DNA of 64,000 nt from Streptomyces gossypii (GCF_025165795.1 NZ_JAJAGO010000012.1:62001-126000); one strand, 5' to 3'; shown: positions 7,410 to 15,797, numbered from the stretch's first letter. The notes: generated by a model not told the origin, from the letters alone. Numbers and translations: made by a program.

Positions 7410-9208
7410 GCGCGCCGACTCGCGGCAGGAGAAACCGGCGGCAGCCACCGCCCCCCAACCCGCTCCTCGCGCTCAACTACCAGCGCGGCCTGGAGATCGT
7501 CCGCCGGGACGCCGCGCTCGGCTCGCTGAACGCGGACTTCTGCCGTACTTCCTGCCGGGTCGTCCCGAAGGAGGGCTGGGCGCTTGTCGAGTCGGACGGC
7601 TGCGTGCACGTCAACCCGCAGCGGCTGGCCGAACCGGACGAGTGGGCCTGGGTGCTGGCCCACTGCCTGCTGCACCTGGGCTTCGGCCATCTTCCGGCGG
7701 CCAGAGGGGAACGGGTACAACCGGACCAGTACGAGAGGGCCGCCCGCTGTGTGGTGGTGTGCCGGTTCCAGCAGTCGCTCCCGGTGGGCTCCCCGCCGTT
7801 CGAACTGCCGGAGTCCTTCCCCGGCGGGGACGAGGAGCAACTCGCGGAGCGCTTCCGCCAAGGCGGCATCCCGGAGCGGTACGCACACTGCGGGGCGGGC
7901 GGCACGGAGCCGGACCAGCGGCTCGATCCCTGGCCCTACCAGCGGGACCCGGAGGACTGGCGCGAGATCTTCGCCCGCTCGCTGACCCGCACGGTATCGG
8001 CCGCGATGAGCGCCGCCGGGCACCAGCCGGGTGGACCCGCAAAGGGGCCGTGGAACAGGGCACTTGACTGGTTCGTCTCCTCCTACCCGCTGCTGGGCGG
8101 CATCGCCTCGGGGATGACGGTGATCGCGGACGCGGAGCTCGCCCGCGCCCACCAGATCTCGGTGGCCGCCGTGAACGCCGCCGCCGGCGAGATCTACGTC
8201 AACCCCCGGCGCACGCACTCGGAGGAGGAGTGGCGGTTCATCCTGGCGCACGAGATGCTGCACGCAGCGCTGCGTCACGCCGACCGGCGCGGCCACCGCG
8301 ACCCGTACCTCTTCAACGTCGCCTGCGACTACGTCATCAACAGCTGGCTGGTGGAGATGGGCGTCGGCGAGATGCCGGAGGGACTGCTCTACGACACGGC
8401 CCTCACCGGCCTGTCCGCCGAGGAGGTCTACGACCGGATCACCAACGACGCCCGCCGCAAACGCCGGCTCGCCACCCTGCGCGGCAAGGGCCGGGGCGAC
8501 ATCCTGGGCGAGCCGCTGCCGCACTCCGGCTCCCCGGCGGACCATGTCGACCTGGACGAGTTCTACCGCCGCGGCCTGCTCCAGGGCTTCGACCTGCACG
8601 ACCGCAGGCGCGGCACGCTTCCGGCCGGGCTGGTGGAGGAGATCCAGGCACTGGCCCACCCCCCGCTGCCCTGGGACGTACGGCTCGCCCGGTGGTTCGA
8701 CGAGTACGTGCCCCGCCCCGAACCGCTGCGCAGCTTCGCCCGCCCCGCCCGCCGACAGGCGTCCACCCCCGACATCCCGCGTGCGGGCCGGTACTTCCCG
8801 CCGGAGGAAGCGGAGCGCTGCACCTTCGGGGTGGTACTGGACACCTCCGGCTCCATGGACCGGCGGCTGCTCGGCAAGGCGCTGGGCGCCATCGCCTCGT
8901 ACGCCGAGTCGCGCGACGTACCGGCGGCGCGGGTGGTCTTCTGCGACGCGGCACCCTTCGACGCGGGGTATCTGCCGGCCACCGAGATCGCGGCCCGGGT
9001 ACGGGTACGGGGCCGTGGCGGCACCGTACTGCAACCCGGCGTCGAACTGCTGCTCGCCGCCGAGGACTTCCCGCCGGGAGCCCCGGTGCTGCTGATCACA
9101 GACGGGGCGTGCGACGTACTGCGGGTGCGGCGCGAACACGCCTTCCTGCTGCCGCGCGGCGCCCGCCTGCCGTTCGCACCACGGGGACCGGTCTTCGAGA
9201 TGCACTGA
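7406..9208 (+). CDS. DUF2201-type metallopeptidase/VWA-like protein, MoxR partner
   Basis: A 600-residue protein from a GTG at 7406 that overlaps the MoxR stop. Two related zinc-peptidase-like modules are visible. In the second, EWRFILAHEMLHAALRH holds a full H-E-x-x-H (residues 282-286); in the first, EWAWVLAHCLLHLGFGH (His at 86) has Cys in place of the catalytic Glu. Both are preceded by a matching strand (HVNPQR and YVNPRR). The C-terminal 130 residues are VWA-like, with the metal-site motif DTSGS at 479-483 and VLLITDGACD later. Peptidase module plus VWA is the architecture called DUF2201. With MoxR it probably forms a chaperone-like or proteolytic assembly whose target is unknown. Confidence 0.88.
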   Translation: MSAPTRGRRNRRQPPPPNPLLALNYQRGLEIVRRDAALGSLNADFCRTSCRVVPKEGWALVESDGCVHVNPQRLAEPDEWAWVLAHCLLHLGFGHLPAARGERVQPDQYERAARCVVVCRFQQSLPVGSPPFELPESFPGGDEEQLAERFRQGGIPERYAHCGAGGTEPDQRLDPWPYQRDPEDWREIFARSLTRTVSAAMSAAGHQPGGPAKGPWNRALDWFVSSYPLLGGIASGMTVIADAELARAHQISVAAVNAAAGEIYVNPRRTHSEEEWRFILAHEMLHAALRHADRRGHRDPYLFNVACDYVINSWLVEMGVGEMPEGLLYDTALTGLSAEEVYDRITNDARRKRRLATLRGKGRGDILGEPLPHSGSPADHVDLDEFYRRGLLQGFDLHDRRRGTLPAGLVEEIQALAHPPLPWDVRLARWFDEYVPRPEPLRSFARPARRQASTPDIPRAGRYFPPEEAERCTFGVVLDTSGSMDRRLLGKALGAIASYAESRDVPAARVVFCDAAPFDAGYLPATEIAARVRVRGRGGTVLQPGVELLLAAEDFPPGAPVLLITDGACDVLRVRREHAFLLPRGARLPFAPRGPVFEMH

Positions 9209-9323
9209 CGAGGGTCCCGCACATTCCCGGGTGGTTGCTGATCACCTCTGATGCCTGCTGAGTGGCCGGAAGTTTGGCGAACTGCTGGCGGGTAGCGGGC
9301 TCCGAACGGGAGGATCAACTCTT

Positions 9324-12300
9324 ATGGGCGGGTGGGGGCGTTGGGGTTTACGTATCGCGGTCGCGTTGTGTGTGGGCACGGTGGTGTGGCTGCTGGTGAC
9401 GGTGTTGCTGGGTGGGTGGGACAAGGCTGACCCGATGGCCAGCGTGTTCGGTGGCATCACGGGCATCTCGGCGCTGGCCCTCCCCTTGATCCTCTCCTTG
9501 CGTACCGGGTCGGGTGCAGCTGCGGATCCACCTCCGCCGTCGGCTCAGGCGGTGCCCGAGTGGGTGGTGGATCGAGACGAAGCCGAACAGGTCGTCGCAG
9601 CGGTCTGTCGCCGCGGTGGTCGGCGGAGCGGCAGCGCCGCGGTGGGGATCACCACGGGCCTGCAGGGGGCGGGCGGGTTCGGAAAGACGATGCTTGCGCG
9701 TGTGGCCTGCGCGCATCCGAAGGTCCGCCGGCACTTCAAGGGCCGGGTTTACGTGGTCACCATCGGTCGGGATGTGCGGGGCCGGGCGGCGATCGCGGCG
9801 AGGGTCGCGGAGACGATCCGTTTTGTTACGGGCGACACTCTCGAAGTCGGCCACGATCCGGAACAGGCAGGCGACCACCTCGGCCGTCTGCTGGCCCAGC
9901 GCCCCCGCACCCTGCTGGTGATCGACGACGTCTGGGAACCCGAGCAGCTGGAGCCCTTCCTGCGCGGCGCCCAGGACCGGTGCGTCCGGCTGGTGACCAC
10001 CCGCACGCCGGCCGTGCTCCCGCCCGCCACGACCCGCGTCACGGTCGACCGGATGTCCTCAAAGCAGGCGAGGGCAGTACTCACCCACGACCTGCAGCCC
10101 GCACCACCAAACGACGTGGTGAACGCACTCCTCAAGCAGACCGGGCAGTGGGCCCTGCTGCTGCGCATGGTCAACCAGGTCATCGCCACCCAGGCCGCCA
10201 CCGGCGCGGACACCGCTGAGGCCGCCTGGACCGTTGTGGACCGGCTGCGCGCCTTGGGCCCGGCAGGCCAAGACCCGGACGCCCCGCTGGACCTGGATGA
10301 TCAGCAGCGCAGGAACACCGCTGTGCGAGCCAGCATCCAGGCCGCCACCAGTCTGCTGCCGCCCGGCGGCGAGCGCCGGTTCACCGAGCTCGGGATCTTC
10401 GCCGAAGACGAAGCCGTCCCCCTGCCCCTGGTAGCGATGCTGTGGCAGGCCACCGACGGCCTCAACGAATCCCGGGCCCGAGCCTTGTGCAAGCAGATGG
10501 CCGACCTGTCCCTCCTCACCCTCACTACCGACGTCCCCGGCGGCGCCCTCGCCCTCCATGACGTCGTCCGCGACTACCTGCGCGCCGAACTCGCCACCGA
10601 TCTGACCACCGTCAACGCCGCCCTGGTCGACGCCGTTGCCGCCCCCCTGCCCCCCGACGACGACACGGGCACGGCGTGGTGGCACACCCATATCGGCTAC
10701 CTCCAAGACCACCTCATCGAGCACCTCATCGACGCCGGACGTGCCACTCAGGCTGAAGCCGTGGCGGGGCACTTCCACTGGGTGCGCGCCCGCCTGCACC
10801 AGCGCGGCTCCACAGCACCCTGGCGCGACCTTGACCGCATCGACACCCCAGCCTCCCGCTCCCTGGCCAGAAACCTGGCCCGCGCCGCCCACCTTCTCTC
10901 CCCCACAACTCCCCCGCACGCCCTCGACGTCGTCCTGCTCAGCCGGGTTACCGAAGCCCCGCACTGGCACCGCACCGCGACCCTCCCCTCAGATGTTCCT
11001 GCTCTCATCGACCGATGGCCGCCACCCGACCTGCCCGACCCTGCTCTGATCCGCACCCTGACCAGTCATACCGGCCCTGTGCGTGCGGCGGCGGTCAGCC
11101 CGGACGGGACCTGGCTCGCCACCACCAGCACCGATCAGACAGTGCGGATCTGGGACCCCACCACCGGCACAGAGGTACGAACCCTCACCGGCCACACCCA
11201 CGCAGTACGTGCAGTGGCGGTCAGCCCGGACGGCTCCTGGCTCGCCACCCACGGCGACGGGACGGTGCGGATCTGGGACCCCACCACCGGCACAGAGGTA
11301 CGAACCCTCACCAGCCACACTCGCGCAGTACGTGCGGTGGCGGTCAGCCCGGACGGGACCTGGCTCGCCACCACCGACGGCGGTCAGACGGTGCGGATCT
11401 GGGACCCCACCACCGGCACAGAGGTACGAACCCTCAGCGGCCACACCGGCCACGTGTATTCGGTGGCGGTCAGCCCGGACGGGACCTGGCTCGCCACCAC
11501 CGACGGCGGTCAGACGGTGCGGATCTGGGACCCCACCACCGGCACAGAGGTACGAACCCTCAGCGGCCACACCGGCCACGTGTATTCGGTGGCGGTCAGC
11601 CCGGACGGGACCTGGCTCGCCACCACCAGCACCGATCAGACAGTGCGGATCTGGGACCCCACCACCGGCACAGAGGTACGAACCCTGACCGGCCACACCG
11701 GCCACGTGTTTTCGGTGAAGTTCAGCCCGGACGGGACCTGGCTCGCCACCGGCGACATCGACGGGAGGGTGCGGATCTGGGACCCCACCACCGGCACAGA
11801 GGTACGAACCCTCCACACCGGCCTGGTGCCTGCGATGGTGTCAGTCAGTCCGGACGGGACCTGGCTCGCCACCTCCGACGGCGACGGGACGGTGCGGATC
11901 TGGGACCCCACCACCGGCACAGAGGTACGAACCCTGACCAGCCACACCGGCCCGGTATCGGTGAGGTTCAGTCCGGACAGGACCTGGCTCGCCACCACCG
12001 ACGGCGACGGGACGATGCGGATCTGGGACCCCACCACCGGCACAGGGGTACGAACCCTCACCGGCCACACCCACGCAGTACGTGCAGTGGCGGTCAGCCC
12101 GGACGGGACCTGGCTCGCCACCGGCGACACCGACGGGAGGGTGCGGATCTGGGACCCCACCACCGGCACAGGGGTACGAACCCTCACCGGCCACACCCAC
12201 GCAGTACATGCAGTGGAGTTCAGCCCGGACGGGACCTGGCTCGCCACCGGCGACGACGATGGGAGGGTGCGGATCTGGGACCCCACCACCGGCACAGAGG

Positions 12301-12785
12301 TACGAACCCTCCACACCGGCCTGGTGCCTGCGATGGTGTCAGTCAGTCCGGACGGGACCTGGCTCGCCACCACCAGCACCGATCTGACCGTGCGGATCTG
12401 GGACCCCACCACCGGCACAGAGGTACGAACCCTCACCAGCCACACCCACGCAGTACATGCAGTGGAGTTCAGCCCGGACGGGACCTGGCTCGCCACCGGC
12501 GACGACGATGGGACGGTGCGGATCTGGGACCCCACCACCGGCACAGAGGTACGAACCCTCACCGGCCACACCCACGCAGTACATGCGGTAGCGGTCAGCC
12601 CGGACGGGACCTGGCTCGCCACCACCAGCACCGATCAGACAGTGCGGATCTGGGACCCCACCACCGGCACGGCGGTGGCCATGATGCGTACCGATAGTCG
12701 CCTGACCACCTGTTCCTGGAACCCAGATGGACAAGCATTGTTTGTAGGCGGGCCAGCAGGCTTGTTCGGCTACGACCTGCGCTAG
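9324..12785 (+). CDS. membrane-anchored NB-ARC STAND ATPase with C-terminal WD40 repeats (NLR-like)
   Basis: A 1153-residue protein with GGGAGG before the ATG. Residues 9-29 and 43-59 are two hydrophobic helices. An NB-ARC module follows: Walker A GAGGFGKT (115-122), Walker B LLVIDDVW (197-204), LVTTR (223-227), a GxP-like helix GQWALLLRM (274-282) and an MHD-equivalent LHD (411-413). A winged-helix/helical region extends to about 575. From about 576 there are thirteen 41-42-residue WD40 repeats sharing SPDGTWLAT and RIWDPTTGT, plus one degenerate repeat, i.e. fourteen blades, enough for two seven-bladed propellers. Such proteins oligomerise on ligand sensing and act in immunity or programmed death (family knowledge). 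The repeats are nearly identical in DNA. No enzymatic effector domain is visible; the two N-terminal helices may be the effector. Confidence 0.9.
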   Translation: MGGWGRWGLRIAVALCVGTVVWLLVTVLLGGWDKADPMASVFGGITGISALALPLILSLRTGSGAAADPPPPSAQAVPEWVVDRDEAEQVVAAVCRRGGRRSGSAAVGITTGLQGAGGFGKTMLARVACAHPKVRRHFKGRVYVVTIGRDVRGRAAIAARVAETIRFVTGDTLEVGHDPEQAGDHLGRLLAQRPRTLLVIDDVWEPEQLEPFLRGAQDRCVRLVTTRTPAVLPPATTRVTVDRMSSKQARAVLTHDLQPAPPNDVVNALLKQTGQWALLLRMVNQVIATQAATGADTAEAAWTVVDRLRALGPAGQDPDAPLDLDDQQRRNTAVRASIQAATSLLPPGGERRFTELGIFAEDEAVPLPLVAMLWQATDGLNESRARALCKQMADLSLLTLTTDVPGGALALHDVVRDYLRAELATDLTTVNAALVDAVAAPLPPDDDTGTAWWHTHIGYLQDHLIEHLIDAGRATQAEAVAGHFHWVRARLHQRGSTAPWRDLDRIDTPASRSLARNLARAAHLLSPTTPPHALDVVLLSRVTEAPHWHRTATLPSDVPALIDRWPPPDLPDPALIRTLTSHTGPVRAAAVSPDGTWLATTSTDQTVRIWDPTTGTEVRTLTGHTHAVRAVAVSPDGSWLATHGDGTVRIWDPTTGTEVRTLTSHTRAVRAVAVSPDGTWLATTDGGQTVRIWDPTTGTEVRTLSGHTGHVYSVAVSPDGTWLATTDGGQTVRIWDPTTGTEVRTLSGHTGHVYSVAVSPDGTWLATTSTDQTVRIWDPTTGTEVRTLTGHTGHVFSVKFSPDGTWLATGDIDGRVRIWDPTTGTEVRTLHTGLVPAMVSVSPDGTWLATSDGDGTVRIWDPTTGTEVRTLTSHTGPVSVRFSPDRTWLATTDGDGTMRIWDPTTGTGVRTLTGHTHAVRAVAVSPDGTWLATGDTDGRVRIWDPTTGTGVRTLTGHTHAVHAVEFSPDGTWLATGDDDGRVRIWDPTTGTEVRTLHTGLVPAMVSVSPDGTWLATTSTDLTVRIWDPTTGTEVRTLTSHTHAVHAVEFSPDGTWLATGDDDGTVRIWDPTTGTEVRTLTGHTHAVHAVAVSPDGTWLATTSTDQTVRIWDPTTGTAVAMMRTDSRLTTCSWNPDGQALFVGGPAGLFGYDLR
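11050..12690 (+). repeat. tandem 126-bp WD40-coding repeats
   Basis: Thirteen tandem units of 123 or 126 bases inside the STAND ATPase gene. The block GTGCGGATCTGGGACCCCAC recurs at exactly unit spacing from 11142 to 12642 (1500 bases, twelve steps, four of them one codon short). Bases 11335-11460 and 11461-11586 are identical over all 126 positions, and the match runs about 41 bases into the next unit. The junction unit beginning CTCCACACCGGCCTGGTG occurs twice (near 11810 and 12307), indicating duplication of a multi-unit block. Such identity shows recent unequal recombination or gene conversion. Confidence 0.93.
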
Positions 12786-13391
12786 CGCCCCCGCAGCGCG
12801 TGAACCCTCTCCACCTGCTCCAACTACGCCGAGATCAACTGCCTCGGAGAGTGGCTACTACCGGCACCTGCGGCAACTCCGGTCACTCCGTGATCGAACC
12901 ACTGATCGCCGATGAACGAACCCTCGTGCCCCGCCCCAACCAGCCGAGTCCCTGCTCGCCCTCCCGGAGGCGGGTCCCGAGGTGATAGGAACCGCCGTGA
13001 TGACGTCACAGGCCCGCCCCCATACCCCTTCTTGACCACATCCCCGGCGAAGGCCGGATGCCCAACGGGAATGCGGTCGCGGTCTCCCCGCGAGTCCGGC
13101 TCCGCCAGCACGCCAGAGAGGCCGCCGCTGGTGTCGGCAGCAGCCCAGCGTGGAGCGGAGCGCGGCCCAGCTCGGGGAGCGTCCACAGCCTGTGTCAAGC
13201 CGTCCAGCTCGCTGAGGGTCTCTGCCTGACGAGGCTTCGGCGGCGGGCGCCTGGTCGACGCCCTCGGCGGCCCGGTGGCGAGCCAGCAGCGGACTGCCGC
13301 TGTCCGCATGGACATTCGCCACGAAGCAGCAGCACAGCGCCCCCAAGCGGCCGATCGTGGCCGTGTGGGGGCGCGTTTCTGCGTGTGCGAG
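12786..13391. other. 606-bp stretch without a supportable gene
   Basis: Between the STAND ATPase and the DUF397 gene, both strands hold open frames, but none resembles a protein family, has convincing third-position bias or has a ribosome site. It may be degraded coding DNA; I see no repeats or hairpins worth naming. Confidence 0.4.
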
Positions 13392-13601
13392 TCAGGCCGC
13401 GAGGTCCCCGCCCTTGACGGCCGTCACGAAGGCGGCCCAGCCGTCCGCCGGGAAGACCAGCGCGGGCCCCTGGGGGTCCTTGCTGTCCCTCACCGGCAGG
13501 ACATCGGCGTACCCGTCCGCCACCTCCACGCAGTTCGCCTGTCCGTTGCTGTAACTGCTGGTGCGCCATGCGGCACAGCCGAAGTCAGTGTGCGTGTTCA
13601 T
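13392..13601 (-). CDS. DUF397 domain protein
   Basis: A 69-residue protein with the DUF397 signature W-R-T-S-S-Y-S-N-G-Q-A-N-C-V-E-V near the start, VRDSKDPQGPAL in the middle and W-A-A-F-V near the end. DUF397 proteins are small Streptomyces partners of XRE/DUF5753 regulators; one such partner is described as a BldB/AbaA-type component. The upstream XRE gene overlaps it by 17 bases (13585-13601), so the two are co-translated. The pair probably acts as a regulatory switch of development or antibiotic production, or as a toxin-antitoxin-like unit (inference). Confidence 0.9.
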   Translation of the reverse strand: MNTHTDFGCAAWRTSSYSNGQANCVEVADGYADVLPVRDSKDPQGPALVFPADGWAAFVTAVKGGDLAA

Positions 13602-14472
13602 GTTCTCCCGCCATTTCAGTCATCAGGCGCACGGACGCCCGCTCATCGAGTGATTGCTCCCACAGACTTCCAAATGCATTGTCGAACGCCTCCACCTCCT
13701 TCGGCTTGTCCAGATACAGGCAGCCGGTGTAGCCGTCCACGTAGACGATTGGCGGTTCGGTGTCAGCGCCGGTTCCGGTGAGCGGAAACCGCAGGATCAC
13801 GAACGGCCCGCTCATCGCGCCGAGGTGGAGGGGCGCAGTCAACGGCATCACCCGGATCATGACATTGGGCAACTCGGCTGCTCCAATGATGTGCGCGAGC
13901 TGGGCTGCCATGACACCATGCCCGCCCACCGGTCGCCGGAGCGCCGCCTCACCGACCACCATGCGGAATTCGGGCCGGGCCATGCGCCGCGTGAGCAAGG
14001 CCTGCCGCGCGATGCGCAGCTGAACACGCCGCTCAACCTCCTCCGGGTCCTCGTCTGGGCTGAACACGCGGATGACATTGCGGGCGTAGTCCTCCGTCTG
14101 GAGCACCCCGGGCACGAGTTCACCCTCGTACCAGGCCAGGTTCGACGCCACCTCTTCCAAACTCATGTAGATGTCGAAGCCCTGGGGGATGACGTCCCCG
14201 TAGGCGTGCCACCAGCCGCGCGCCTTGGTCTCCTTCGCGAGCCCCATCAGCGCATCCGTCATCTCCTCAGATGCGCCGTAGATCCGACACATCAACTCGG
14301 CATCGTGGCTGCGCAGCGACGTCTGCCCAGTCTCGATCCGCCACATCTTCGCTTCGCTCCACTCCAGCGCCTCCGCCGCAGCTTTCACGCTGAGTCGCGC
14401 CCGTCCCCGCAGCTCTCTCAGGTGTCGGCCCAGTTGGCGCCTTGGCACCGTTGAACCGCTCGTCTTCTCCAT
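13585..14472 (-). CDS. XRE helix-turn-helix regulator with DUF5753 domain
   Basis: A 295-residue protein. Residues about 12-70 form a lambda-repressor-like HTH (LGRHLRELRGRARLSVKAAAEALEWSEAKMWRIETGQ). Residues about 100-285 match DUF5753, with WYEGELVPGVLQTEDYARNV and the C-terminal QLAHIIGAAELPNVMIRVMPL and SGPFVILRF. Streptomyces carry many such pairs with DUF397. The stop lies inside the DUF397 gene. The divergent upstream region is AT-rich and has repeated CCGAAATGAA sequences and an ACCGAAA/TTTCGGT dyad that could be its operator. Confidence 0.92.
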   Translation of the reverse strand: MEKTSGSTVPRRQLGRHLRELRGRARLSVKAAAEALEWSEAKMWRIETGQTSLRSHDAELMCRIYGASEEMTDALMGLAKETKARGWWHAYGDVIPQGFDIYMSLEEVASNLAWYEGELVPGVLQTEDYARNVIRVFSPDEDPEEVERRVQLRIARQALLTRRMARPEFRMVVGEAALRRPVGGHGVMAAQLAHIIGAAELPNVMIRVMPLTAPLHLGAMSGPFVILRFPLTGTGADTEPPIVYVDGYTGCLYLDKPKEVEAFDNAFGSLWEQSLDERASVRLMTEMAGEHEHAH

Positions 14473-14515
14473 CTCTTACCTCTTTCCCTTCCCCGGTATG
14501 AAGCACCCCCATCAC

Positions 14516-14610
14516 CCGAAATGAAAGCATCGCATCCTTCAATCCACATTGCGATTCACCAATTTGAGTTCGCTAGCTGAATTACCGAAATGAAGGTTGC
14601 ACTTTTCGGT
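14516..14610. promoter_or_regulatory. AT-rich divergent control region with repeated CCGAAATGAA
   Basis: Between the XRE gene and a divergent chain of small genes. CCGAAATGAA occurs at 14516-14525 and again at 14585-14594 (69 bases apart), and ACCGAAA at 14584-14590 pairs with TTTCGGT at 14604-14610. The region is much lower in GC than its surroundings. Likely binding sites for the XRE regulator or promoters for both directions; not proven. Confidence 0.4.
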
Positions 14611-14722
14611 GAGGCGAGTGCAGTCTATGGGCCTGGTCGCAACGGGTGCCAACGCCGTTACTCACCGCTGTTGTTGACGGCACGTCATGCCTGCGACCCG
14701 CCACCCCCAACGGAGGGCAGCC

Positions 14723-14980
14723 ATGGCCACTGAACCCACCGCTCGCACCGTTCGCGCCGCGAGGATCCGCGATGCCGAAGGCGTCATCGACGCCCTCACC
14801 GAGGGCTTCGAGCGGTGCGGCATCGCCCCGCCGCCAGCGCGGCCCGAGTCGACCGTTTGGAGATCCGATGACGATGAGGACCCGCCCCGCGTCATGGTCG
14901 GCCCCGTCGACCTCGACACCGTCCGGACACTCGCGGGAATCCTCCTCGCCCAGGCCGAGGAGCGGCGGCGGCGGCCGTGA
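14723..14980 (+). CDS. small hypothetical protein, first of a coupled chain
   Basis: An 85-residue protein from an ATG at 14723 with GGAGGG just upstream, which decides this start over one 36 bases earlier. It contains a helical N-terminal half (RTVRAARIRDAEGVIDALTEGF) and a C-terminal helix LDTVRTLAGILLAQAEERRRR. I do not recognise a family. Its stop overlaps the GTG of the next gene (GTGA, 14977-14980). The chain is divergent from the XRE/DUF397 unit, an arrangement common near these regulators in Streptomyces, so it may be a target of that regulator. Confidence 0.65.
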   Translation: MATEPTARTVRAARIRDAEGVIDALTEGFERCGIAPPPARPESTVWRSDDDEDPPRVMVGPVDLDTVRTLAGILLAQAEERRRRP

Positions 14981-15240
14981 CCTCCGACTACCGTCCCGGG
15001 GTCTACCTGGTCGATCGCCGCACCCACCGGGTCGGCCGTCTCATGGAGGCGAACGGCAGCCCGTACTACCTGCTCCGCGCACCCACGGGCGGACGCGAGT
15101 GGGAGTGCCCGCCCTCCGCCGTACGGCTGGCCACGGAGCGGGAGCGCCGTGCGGCAGGCATCGCCGCGAACGGCACCGTACGGCCGCCGCCGCGCGAGTT
15201 ATCGGCCATGGCGCGGCACGCGGCTGGCACCGGCTGGTGA
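14977..15240 (+). CDS. small hypothetical protein, second of a coupled chain
   Basis: An 87-residue protein starting at a GTG that overlaps the previous stop. YRPGVYLVDRRTHRVGRLMEANGSPYYLLRAPTGGREWECPP looks like a small beta-barrel with conserved W-E-C-P-P, a pattern I associate with short Streptomyces proteins of unknown role found beside XRE/DUF397 units. The C-terminal part (residues 55-87) is helical and basic. Its TGA overlaps the GTG of a further tiny reading frame at 15237. No function can be assigned. Confidence 0.7.
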   Translation: MTSDYRPGVYLVDRRTHRVGRLMEANGSPYYLLRAPTGGREWECPPSAVRLATERERRAAGIAANGTVRPPPRELSAMARHAAGTGW

Positions 15241-15329
15241 CCAGCTGCGGGCTCGCGGGCCCCCTCTGGCTCCTGCTGCTCGCCGCCAGCCTCATCACCG
15301 CCGTGCGGCTCCTCCTCACCACCACCTGA
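15237..15329 (+). CDS. 30-residue single-pass membrane peptide (putative)
   Basis: A GTG overlapping the previous stop opens a 30-codon frame encoding a short polar start (VTSCGLAGP) and one hydrophobic helix (about residues 9-27, LWLLLLAASLITAVRLLL) ending in three threonines. It fits the same 4-base overlap style as the two genes before it, and the next gene starts 18 bases later. Small hydrophobic peptides in such chains can be regulators or toxins; here it is only a candidate, because hydrophobic frames of this length also arise by chance. Confidence 0.4.
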   Translation: MTSCGLAGPLWLLLLAASLITAVRLLLTTT

Positions 15330-15347
15330 TCCGAAAGGCCCCGCCCG

Positions 15348-15797
15348 ATGAGCGTCAACGCACAAACGATCCGCATAGGGGACGTCGTGCGCGTGCGCGG
15401 CACGTTTCGGGTCGTGCGGGACCTGCGGTCGGTCCCCGGCGGCGGACGCCTCCTGGTCTTCACCAACGCCCGGCCCTTCCGGCTGAACCCGGCGGCCACC
15501 CTCGACACCCCGGGCCCAAGGGCGGCCCCGGGTCGCTCGCCGCAGCGATCCGCCCCGGCCGGAGCGCCGCGCAGCTGGCAGATCGCGCCCGGGAGCGACG
15601 ACGACGCCGACCCCGTCACGCAGGCGATGATGTGCCGGGTGTGCGGCCTCACCTCCCCGCAGACGGAATCCGCCCACCCCGGACGGGTGTGGATGCTGGA
15701 GCACGCAGGCAAGAACCCCACGCACCGCGCCTACCACCAGATAACGCGCACCCCGTGGCGGGCCACGCTCGCCCCCAGCCCCACCACGGCCCCCTGA
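15348..15797 (+). CDS. hypothetical protein with a C-terminal CxxC region
   Basis: A 149-residue protein. Residues 1-50 (IRIGDVVRVRGTFRVVRDLRSVPGGGRLLVFTN) look like a small beta domain that may bind nucleic acid or a partner. Residues about 93-140 contain MMCRVCGLTS, W-M-L-E-H, N-P-T-H-R-A-Y and P-W-R-A. The C-x-x-C plus two His could form a zinc site, a layout known from short Streptomyces proteins of unknown function. It is the last gene of the small-gene chain and is followed by two strong hairpins. Confidence 0.65.
   Translation: MSVNAQTIRIGDVVRVRGTFRVVRDLRSVPGGGRLLVFTNARPFRLNPAATLDTPGPRAAPGRSPQRSAPAGAPRSWQIAPGSDDDADPVTQAMMCRVCGLTSPQTESAHPGRVWMLEHAGKNPTHRAYHQITRTPWRATLAPSPTTAP

Noticed and set aside
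11050..12690. Regularly spaced direct repeats as a possible CRISPR array
   Set aside because: Unit length is 126 bp, spacers are homologous to each other, and the repeats lie in frame inside a protein gene.
10989..12734. Minus-strand and +2/+3 frames through the WD40 region with periodic peptides
   Set aside because: Periodicity is simply the 126-bp DNA repeat read in other frames; only the frame of the STAND protein gives WD40 motifs.
12786..13391. Several 60-160-codon frames between the STAND and DUF397 genes
   Set aside because: No ribosome sites, no family resemblance, and sequences typical of random GC-rich translation.
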